A DNA stretch of 64,000 nt, from positions 558,001 to 622,000 of the forward strand of contig JBKEEO010000001.1 of NCBI GenBank assembly GCA_047777415.1, read 5' to 3'. The stretch comes from Caproicibacter sp047777415. Lineage in GTDB: Bacteria > Bacillota > Clostridia > Oscillospirales > Acutalibacteraceae. The translations under genes were made by a program, and so were the position numbers. Under the pieces are notes generated by a model. The model made no database searches. It had not been told where the DNA came from and saw nothing but the letters and a program-made list of their open reading frames with translations. Below, piece after piece: positions 58,254 to 64,000 of this stretch; the stretch's first letter is position 1; each line of letters starts with the position of its first letter.

Positions 58254-58786
58254 GCGCGCTTCCCGCCTTTCGTCAAAATTCCGGCCGCAGCGGCCAGCAA
58301 AACCCAAAAAATCGGGGATATGCCGGTGAAAAACGAAAGCAGAAAGACGCACAGAAAAATAGCTACCGTGATTTTATCTTTGACAGAGCTTTTGCCCAGC
58401 TTGATAACTGCATTGAGAATCAACACGCAGACACAGACACGAACAGCGGCAAAAGCATCCTTTACCACCTGCAGCTCGGCAAAATTCCGCAGAAAGGCCG
58501 CAATTGCCGTAATGATAAAAATTGCCGGAAAGACAAGCCCAAGGGTTGCCACAATTCCTCCAATGACACCCCTTCGCTTACATCCGATAAACGTGGCAGT
58601 ATTCACGGCGATGATACCGGGTGTGCACTGCCCAATTGCGTAATAATCCGCCAGTTCCTTTTCCTCAGCCCATTTTTTGTCTTCCACAATCTCCCTTTGT
58701 AAGATGGGAAGCATCGCGTATCCACCGCCAAAGGTCAATACGCCGATTCTGGAAAAAGTCAGAAACAAATCAAGCAGTTCAGGCAT
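58250..58786 (-). CDS. Chromate transporter family protein, first subunit
   Basis: A 178-residue paralogue of the next gene: FLTFSRIGVLTFGGGYAMLP, then QCTPGIIAVNTATFIG, the same two signatures in the same order. The two subunits would form the equivalent of one long ChrA protein. ATG 58786 follows GAAAGGA at nine bases. The tadA stop lies 14 bp upstream, so the genes probably share a transcript with tadA and the CAAX protease. Confidence 0.9.
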   Translation of the reverse strand: MPELLDLFLTFSRIGVLTFGGGYAMLPILQREIVEDKKWAEEKELADYYAIGQCTPGIIAVNTATFIGCKRRGVIGGIVATLGLVFPAIFIITAIAAFLRNFAELQVVKDAFAAVRVCVCVLILNAVIKLGKSSVKDKITVAIFLCVFLLSFFTGISPIFWVLLAAAAGILTKGGKRA

Positions 58787-58800
58787 GGAGCAGGGTCCTT

Positions 58801-59271
58801 TCACTTGCATTTTTGGGGATTTGCTTTCCTCAGCCGCCGGAAAAAGTCTTTCAAGAGTGCAGAACACTCCTCTTCCAGAACACCTCCCAGAAGCTGGGGC
58901 TTATGGTTATATGGCAATTCAAACAAGTTTACAACAGAGCCGCACGAACCAGCTTTGGGGTCTCGGGCACCGAATACCACACGGCGCAAACGGGCGTTGA
59001 TGATTGCCCCGGCGCACATGGGACACGGTTCCAGCGTAACGAACAGTTCGCATTGCCACAGCCGCCAGCCGCCCAGTGCACGGCAGGCCCCGTCAATCGC
59101 TTCCAGCTCTGCGTGATACAGCGCGTTTTTTCCGTTTTCCCTGCGGTTTCTTCCGCGCGCCACAATTTCCCCGTTCCGAACAACCACCGCTCCCACCGGA
59201 ACTTCTCCTTGTGCACTCGCCTCCCGCGCCAGCAAGATCGCTTCGCGCATAAATTCTTCATCGCTGCGCAT
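58801..59271 (-). CDS. tadA: tRNA-specific adenosine deaminase
   Basis: A 156-residue zinc deaminase converting A34 to inosine in tRNA-Arg(ACG). The catalytic motifs are HAELEAID (zinc His and proton-shuttle Glu) near residue 55 and PCPMCAGAI near 85. Residues RDPKAGSCGSVVNLF are typical of TadA. It starts three bases after the CAAX protease stop. Confidence 0.96.
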   Translation of the reverse strand: MRSDEEFMREAILLAREASAQGEVPVGAVVVRNGEIVARGRNRRENGKNALYHAELEAIDGACRALGGWRLWQCELFVTLEPCPMCAGAIINARLRRVVFGARDPKAGSCGSVVNLFELPYNHKPQLLGGVLEEECSALLKDFFRRLRKANPQKCK

Positions 59272-59274
59272 CGG

Positions 59275-60297
59275 TCAAGCTGCCGTTAGAATATACACGG
59301 AAGTAAAAGCCGAGTATAACACAATCATGATAATGCCGGGATTGGAAAACAGTGCGCCAAGCTTTTGGGAAAAACGGAGCGGTGAAGCAGAAACGCGCGG
59401 ACGAAAAAAGTTCCTGTCTTTAAACCAAAAATACAGCAGAGAAATCAGCGCTAGCACAAGCAGAACGTTCGTTTCTATATTATTCACATAAACCGCCGCA
59501 TCGGTTCCGCGGTATCGTTCAACAAACTGGATTGCCACAGAAATGCCGTTGTTCAGCGCATGAATCAAAATAGAAGGAAGAAGGGAATTGGTTCGTATTA
59601 CGACAAATCCAAGTATAAGGCCGCAAAGAAAAGCAAACACCGTTTGTGCCAAATTTCCGTGGTACAAGCCGAACAGCACCGCTGACGCCACAATTGCAAA
59701 CCCGTTTCCAAAGCGGCGCAATCCCTGCAAAATCATACCGCGGAACATCATTTCTTCCACAATTGGCGGAATTACAACAATGCTTAATACATACAAAATC
59801 AGTACAGCCGGATTATCGTTGAGCGGCATATCCGGAATATTCCCGCTGAAACCGAAAAACTGCTCCAAATTGATGACAATATTCGCCGGAATATTTGCCA
59901 ACATACACCCGGCGCCACCCAAAAATATCAAAGCACAAGTTTTAACAACGCCGATTTTGCGAAACGGCAGTCCGGCCGAAAACGGTATCCGACGCAGCGC
60001 AAAATACAGCAGAACGGGAACTGCAAGCCCCAGCAAATAGCCCAGAGAAAAAATCAGGTAATACAAAACCGGGTTAACCCCTCCAAAAGCCTCAAAACCA
60101 GGCTGATTGGGCTGCAGCATCCGAAGATATCGCATAAACACAAGCGGCAGCGCCGAAAGGAGAAAAATCCCCAGAAATGCAGTCCACCCAAGACGGTTGG
60201 ATTCTTTGCGTATCTGCTTTTTTTCTTCCTGCACAGCCATATAATAACGCGGATCCCCATAGGGCCAGAAAGAACCGTACGGTGTATAATATCTCAT
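59275..60297 (-). CDS. CPBP/CAAX-type membrane protease family protein
   Basis: A 340-residue membrane protein with about eight helices. The ABI/CAAX motifs are EEMMFRGMILQGLRRFG (EExxxR) near residue 185, FGLYHGNLAQ (the first His) and HALNNG near 245, as in CPBP intramembrane glutamic proteases. Its N-terminus is Tyr/Pro-rich (MRYYTPYGSFWPYGDP). Substrate unknown. It heads the tadA-chromate transporter group on minus. Confidence 0.9.
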   Translation of the reverse strand: MRYYTPYGSFWPYGDPRYYMAVQEEKKQIRKESNRLGWTAFLGIFLLSALPLVFMRYLRMLQPNQPGFEAFGGVNPVLYYLIFSLGYLLGLAVPVLLYFALRRIPFSAGLPFRKIGVVKTCALIFLGGAGCMLANIPANIVINLEQFFGFSGNIPDMPLNDNPAVLILYVLSIVVIPPIVEEMMFRGMILQGLRRFGNGFAIVASAVLFGLYHGNLAQTVFAFLCGLILGFVVIRTNSLLPSILIHALNNGISVAIQFVERYRGTDAAVYVNNIETNVLLVLALISLLYFWFKDRNFFRPRVSASPLRFSQKLGALFSNPGIIMIVLYSAFTSVYILTAA

Positions 60298-60519
60298 AGA
60301 ATATCTCCCAAAACATTAATATAAAGCCATATCTGAATTTTCATTATATCACAAAGCTATGTCAATATCACTACCATGGTAAAACTTTTCAAATCACTTA
60401 CTCATTCGTATTAGTCGGTGTTTTTATTCCACTTTAGATATTTTATGATATGATATTATTATAATCGAATCATAATTTTTCCGTGTCATAAGACGAATAC
60501 AATAAAAGGAGGTGGTATA

Positions 60520-60693
60520 TTGACTGCTGAAGAATTAAAAAGACTGGACAAAAAAGTGATGGAGATTCAAGACCCGCTGGGAACCGGGATGCCCACTTTC
60601 AAAAAGATATGTAAAGATTTCGCAGAAAAAAAGCAAGTTCCGGCAGGCGATGTTTTCCACCAATACATGCGTTGGAAATGGAGTAAAATCTAA
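60520..60693 (+). CDS. Small protein of unknown function (57 residues)
   Basis: A short gene found by its ribosome binding site: AGGAGG stands seven bases before TTG 60520. It translates as MTAEELKRLDKKVMEIQDPL and goes on to end AGDVFHQYMRWKWSKI at TAA 60691-60693. The product is charged and helical, with aromatic residues clustered at the C-terminus. I do not recognise a family. It is transcribed towards mreB, which is convergent and ends 87 bp away. Confidence 0.7.
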   Translation: MTAEELKRLDKKVMEIQDPLGTGMPTFKKICKDFAEKKQVPAGDVFHQYMRWKWSKI

Positions 60694-60779
60694 GCACAAG
60701 CACCGGATGCAAAATTCCATGCAAAACAATAGGCGCTGCAAACGTTCCAGTCTGCAGCACCCGTCCTTTGCGTGTAAAT

Positions 60780-61796
60780 TTAACGTTTTTGATTGGATTT
60801 ATAGTAAGAAGACGGCATATCAATTTCCAGCCGTTTACCGGTGCCGTTGACCACGCAGTCAAGGGGATCGTCCGCCACATGAACCGGCATCCCAGTTTCC
60901 TGTTCTATCAACTTGTCCAACCCGCGCAGCAACGCGCCGCCGCCGGTGAGCATAATCCCGTGATCTATGATATCCGCAGAAAGCTCCGGCGGGGTTTTCT
61001 CCAGCGTGCTTTTCACCGCATCAACAATCATAGCAAGGGGATCGCTCAAGGCTTCACGGACTTCCTCCGCGCTGATGTTCACATTCTTGGGAAGGCCGTC
61101 GACTAAATTGCGTCCCTTAATTTCAACGGATGCATTTTCATTGTCCTCCGTTGGAAAAGCCGAACCGATTCGAATTTTAATGTCCTCTGCCGTACGTTCA
61201 CCAATGAGCAAGTTATATTTTTTCTTAACATAGGAGATAATCGCTTCATCAAACTTGTCCCCCGCACAGCGAACGGAAACGGACGTGACAATATCGCCAA
61301 GCGAGATAACCGCAACCTCTGCTGTCCCGCCGCCGATATCCACAACCATGCTTCCGGTCGGCTCAGAAACAGGGAGTCCCGCTCCAATTGCGGCAGCCAT
61401 CGGCTCCTCAATCAGTTCCACATTATTTGCGCCTGCCTGGCGGGCGGCGTCTTCCACAGCGCGGCGTTCCACCTCTGTTACTCCGGAGGGAATACAGATG
61501 ATGATATGCGGCTTTGAAAATGCGCTTGTTTTCACCGCTTTGCGAATGAAATGTTTGAGCATGGTGGCTGTAATATCAAAGTCCGCAATCACGCCGTCTT
61601 TCATGGGGCGGACAGCCACAATGGAACCCGGTGTGCGTCCGATCATTTCCTTTGCCTGCGTTCCCACTGCCAGAACTGTGTCCGACCGCACATCCACCGC
61701 GACAACGGACGGCTCGCGCATGACAATTCCTTTTCCCTTCATGAACACCAGGGTATTGGCAGTACCCAGGTCTATTCCTATATCTTTTGAAAACAT
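60780..61796 (-). CDS. mreB: Rod shape-determining protein MreB-like (actin homologue)
   Basis: A 338-residue bacterial actin that organises cell-wall synthesis along the cell. The nucleotide-binding motifs are GIDLGTANTLVFMKGKG (phosphate 1), VVDIGGGTAEVAVISLG (phosphate 2) and ILTGGGALLRGLD-type adenosine motif (MLTGGGALLRGLDKLI). ATG 61796 follows AAAGGGG. mreC and mreD, usually downstream, are not here: the gene runs into a convergent small gene, so this could be an MreB paralogue such as Mbl or MreBH. Confidence 0.95.
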   Translation of the reverse strand: MFSKDIGIDLGTANTLVFMKGKGIVMREPSVVAVDVRSDTVLAVGTQAKEMIGRTPGSIVAVRPMKDGVIADFDITATMLKHFIRKAVKTSAFSKPHIIICIPSGVTEVERRAVEDAARQAGANNVELIEEPMAAAIGAGLPVSEPTGSMVVDIGGGTAEVAVISLGDIVTSVSVRCAGDKFDEAIISYVKKKYNLLIGERTAEDIKIRIGSAFPTEDNENASVEIKGRNLVDGLPKNVNISAEEVREALSDPLAMIVDAVKSTLEKTPPELSADIIDHGIMLTGGGALLRGLDKLIEQETGMPVHVADDPLDCVVNGTGKRLEIDMPSSYYKSNQKR

Positions 61797-61921
61797 CTGT
61801 TTTTCCCCTTTCAAGGCATCCGGGCCGGGTCCGGTTCCGGATTTTCCAATCTTTTTTTATTATAACCCGAAAGACGGAGATTCTCAATAAAAATTTGGGC
61901 ATTTCCCGCCGCTGTCGATAG

Positions 61922-62485
61922 CTACTCTGTTTTCTTGCTCAATCCTGTCAATATCCTGTTAATTTTTGCAATTGGTAAACCGACTACATTGTAATAATCT
62001 CCGTTAATTCGCTTGACAAACAATGCTCCCTTCCCCTGGATTCCATAAGCACCGGCCTTGTCGAGCGGTTCTCCCGTTTCCACATATGCATTGATTTCCG
62101 CCTGCGACAGCGCATAAAATTCCACAGATGTACATTCATGGCCGCAGATTAACTGTTTGCCGCTGATAACGGTATAGCCGGTATAAACCTGATGCACGTT
62201 GCCGGACAAAAGCTTCAGCATAGCTTTTGCAGCCTCGGCGTCCTTCGGCTTTCCAAGAACTCTTCCTTTAAACACCACAATCGTATCAGCCGCCAATACA
62301 ACGGCCTGGGGATACTGTTTTGCCACTGCCTGCGCTTTGCGCATGGAAAGCTGTTCCACAATCTGCATCGGCGGGGTTCCGTGCAATACTTTTTCACTGA
62401 CGTTTGCCGGTACAACGCTGAATTCATAACCGGCCATCTTCAGCAGTGCTCTGCGGCGCGGTGATGAAGAAGCTAACAGTAACAT
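61922..62485 (-). CDS. maf: Maf family nucleoside triphosphate pyrophosphatase
   Basis: A 187-residue Maf/YhdE-type enzyme hydrolysing dTTP, UTP or modified nucleotides, with a link to septum arrest in Bacillus. Signature segments are LASSSPRRRALLKMAGYEF, AADTIVVFKGRVLGKPKD and GAYGIQGKGALFVKRINGDY. It lies between mreB and the DUF4321 gene, the usual order in Ruminococcaceae-type genomes. Confidence 0.95.
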   Translation of the reverse strand: MLLLASSSPRRRALLKMAGYEFSVVPANVSEKVLHGTPPMQIVEQLSMRKAQAVAKQYPQAVVLAADTIVVFKGRVLGKPKDAEAAKAMLKLLSGNVHQVYTGYTVISGKQLICGHECTSVEFYALSQAEINAYVETGEPLDKAGAYGIQGKGALFVKRINGDYYNVVGLPIAKINRILTGLSKKTE

Positions 62486-62526
62486 GGTCTGGATAACTCC
62501 TATTCATTTGCGAATTGTTTTCTAGT

Positions 62527-62784
62527 TCAGTTTATTCTGTAATAGACCAAAATGGCAACAAGCAAAAGCAATGCCTGTGCAACATGCAGATCAACAGCCA
62601 TTCCGAAGGTAAAGCGGAGAACGGCTAGGTCGACTGTCACAGTTGAAATTCCAAAGCTGGCGCCGGCACTCAGAAAGGACAAAAAATGCGTGCCCGCCGC
62701 CGCATCCGAAACCGCTTTGCCAAGAACAACCGCCAAAGCCAGCAGGACAATCAACAGAAGCGTCTTTAGGATTCCCTTTTTCAT
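62527..62784 (-). CDS. DUF4321 family small membrane protein
   Basis: An 85-residue protein with two hydrophobic helices (KTLLLIVLLALAVVLGKAV and VDLHVAQALLLLVAILVYY) linked by a Gly/Phe/Ser-rich loop (ASFGISTVTVDLAVLRFTFG). This matches DUF4321, commonly encoded next to maf and mreB in clostridia. Function unknown; a role in envelope growth is suggested by neighbours only. Confidence 0.85.
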   Translation of the reverse strand: MKKGILKTLLLIVLLALAVVLGKAVSDAAAGTHFLSFLSAGASFGISTVTVDLAVLRFTFGMAVDLHVAQALLLLVAILVYYRIN

Positions 62785-62808
62785 ATGAAAATCTCCGAAC
62801 CTTTATTC

Positions 62809-63246
62809 TTATTTTCCGGTGGAGCCAAATCCTCCGTCGCCGCGCTGCGTTTCGCCGAGGTCGTCCGTTTCCTCCAGTTCCGCCCGGTAAACGGGCATAA
62901 CAACCAACTGTGCAAACCGCTCCCCCGGAGACAACAAGTACGGGGTTTCGCCCATATTACAAAGCCCAACGATCAACTCACCGCGGTAATCACTGTCTAT
63001 GACGCCGACGGCATTGGAAAGCGACACACCGTGTTTGACTCCAAGTCCACTTCGGGCAAAAATCAGTCCGACTGTTTCCGGGCCGGGAAGCGCAACAGCC
63101 ACACCCGTTGGAATGCGGTAAAGCCCGCGCGGCTCAATCAAAATCGGCTCATCAATACATGCGTATAAATCCAGCCCGGCCGCCCCTGCACTTCCGCGTG
63201 TGGGCAGGATTGCGTTTGGCTTTAATTTTTTAATCCGGATTTTCAT
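62809..63246 (-). CDS. dut: Deoxyuridine 5'-triphosphate nucleotidohydrolase
   Basis: A 145-residue trimeric dUTPase that hydrolyses dUTP to dUMP. All five motifs are present: AGLDLYA, ARSGLG, GVIDSDYRGE, RFAQLVV and the C-terminal GDGGFGSTGK. GGGAGG lies just before ATG 63246, and only one base separates this start from the U32 peptidase stop. Confidence 0.97.
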   Translation of the reverse strand: MKIRIKKLKPNAILPTRGSAGAAGLDLYACIDEPILIEPRGLYRIPTGVAVALPGPETVGLIFARSGLGVKHGVSLSNAVGVIDSDYRGELIVGLCNMGETPYLLSPGERFAQLVVMPVYRAELEETDDLGETQRGDGGFGSTGK

Positions 63247-63247
63247 A

Positions 63248-64000
63248 TTACCTCCCGCCGGAAGCAAACCCGCGGTAATAAAGACCCCTTGTAAAGGAAT
63301 TCGGCGGTGCTTTGGTTCCGGTTCCGTTTAATATATTTTCTATGATTTGTTCCGTTTCGCGCCGAGTTTCCGTTGAAAAGCGGAGCAACCCGAAATCTAT
63401 GTTATCCATTTCATTCAATCGGTCCGCCATGGACAGCGGAACAGAATTGAGCACCTCGCTGCAGGCACCGTAACACCTCACAGGGAATTTTACCCCCCGG
63501 CGGTCGGTCAGTGCTGATTCCTTCTTGCAGGAACGACAGCCTCCCGGTGAATTTGCGGCAGGGCAGGTACGGCAGAGCATCAGCGGCAGGCGTCCGTATA
63601 TCATCAGCCCGCGCGGCATGCTCCCACCAAGGCGTGCCGCTTGACGCAGCGTCAGCTCAAACGAAAGCTCCGCGTCTTGTACGCCCAGCGAGCGGTAAAA
63701 CTCCAGAGCAAATGTGTTCGTAATATTGAGCGAAAAACCTCCGTGCACGGTCAATCCGCAGTCTTGCGCAAGTCGCACACCGTCGAGTGTACCAGCCCAA
63801 ACATCCGTAATGCCGGCGGCTTTCGCATTTTCAAGGTGTCGGCGCACGGCCTTTTCGATGCCGAACATTCCGCGCGGCAATTCAATTGCCGCCGGAAAAC
63901 CATCCGCAAGAAGCCGGGCAAGACGGTGCGGCTCTGTGGTATAGGGAACATAGCAGAGTTCCAGCTTCTTGGCGTTCAACGGCAAATCCGCATGGGGAAA
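63248..64000 (-). CDS. U32-family peptidase-like protein, C-terminal part (5' end beyond window)
   Basis: The frame is open to the window's right edge and gives the last 250 residues of a collagenase-like U32 protein. Recognisable pieces are IELPRGMFGIEKAVRRHLEN, ITNTFALEFYRSLGVQDAEL-like barrel segment, the LMIYGRLPLMLCRTCPAA motif and the Cys cluster CRTCPAANSPGGCRSC. Many U32 proteins are now linked to RNA or ubiquinone hydroxylation with an Fe-S cluster held by such cysteines. First gene here of the dut-DUF4321-maf-mreB group. Confidence 0.9.
   Translation of the reverse strand, partial: FPHADLPLNAKKLELCYVPYTTEPHRLARLLADGFPAAIELPRGMFGIEKAVRRHLENAKAAGITDVWAGTLDGVRLAQDCGLTVHGGFSLNITNTFALEFYRSLGVQDAELSFELTLRQAARLGGSMPRGLMIYGRLPLMLCRTCPAANSPGGCRSCKKESALTDRRGVKFPVRCYGACSEVLNSVPLSMADRLNEMDNIDFGLLRFSTETRRETEQIIENILNGTGTKAPPNSFTRGLYYRGFASGGR

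Noticed and set aside
1..64000. tRNA or 5S/16S/23S rRNA genes
   Set aside because: No cloverleaf with a GTTCRA T-arm and CCA-type end, and no rRNA block, was recognised on reading both strands; short tRNAs could still be missed by eye.

Overview
The window looks like chromosomal DNA of a strictly anaerobic, endospore-forming, low-to-mid G+C Firmicute, most plausibly a clostridial member of the Oscillospirales/Ruminococcaceae type. The evidence is the gene content: spoVAC-spoVAD, cotJA-cotJB-cotJC and a YtvI-like protein for sporulation; pyruvate:ferredoxin oxidoreductase, rubredoxin and an A-type flavodiiron protein for anaerobic redox metabolism; a GTP-type PEP carboxykinase; Firmicute-style promoters (TTGACA-17-TATAAT) and AGGAGG ribosome binding sites. 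The placement below phylum level is an inference. No tRNA, CRISPR array or prophage was seen.

Layout. 1-4700: end of a chemoreceptor, RNase P RNA (minus), nicotinate phosphoribosyltransferase, a small HTH regulator with its own operator-like repeat, a YtvI-type permease and a tiny Cys-rich membrane protein. 4.7-15 kb: Ca2+ P-type ATPase, PAP2 phosphatase, a redox block (rubredoxin, FprA, PFOR) in which an intact ISL3-family element with an exact 8-bp target duplication sits between the FprA and PFOR terminators. 15-22 kb: CNNM/CorC protein, preQ1 riboswitch plus queT, trkH, spoVAC-spoVAD from a forespore-type promoter, a phosphohexomutase and an orphan ABC ATPase. 22.9-35.5 kb: a small conserved protein, an acidic surface protein, degV, GNAT, dus, then polA-rlmA-GT-C-rimI as a compact operon, tsaD and pckG. 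35.6-43.6 kb: HtrA protease, IS30-family element, purine permease, and a MarR - FMN/ferredoxin fusion - polar amino acid ABC transporter operon. 43.7-52.8 kb (mostly minus): YtrA-like GntR/ABC operon with a textbook operator, a flippase-like membrane protein, the cotJ operon (plus), and a three-gene TrpXYZ-like ABC importer with a terminator in its leader. 53.3-57.6 kb is the most accessory-looking part: two tandem copies of a lipoprotein gene whose amino-terminal halves are almost identical while the middle has diverged, an Ogt methyltransferase, and a divergent control cassette (sigma-region-4-like protein plus small helical partner on minus; XRE repressor plus ImmA/IrrE protease on plus) separated by palindromes. 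57.6-64 kb: two-subunit chromate-type transporter, tadA, CAAX protease, an unlisted 57-codon gene, and the cluster U32 peptidase-dut-DUF4321-maf-mreB.

The most unusual signals are the mosaic tandem lipoprotein pair, the XRE/ImmA versus sigma-like switch, the MarR/flavin-ferredoxin/amino acid transporter operon, two recurring intergenic hairpin families, and several small genes whose promoters carry perfect inverted repeats. Many genes here start with TTG or GTG; starts were chosen by Shine-Dalgarno spacing and are stated where they matter.
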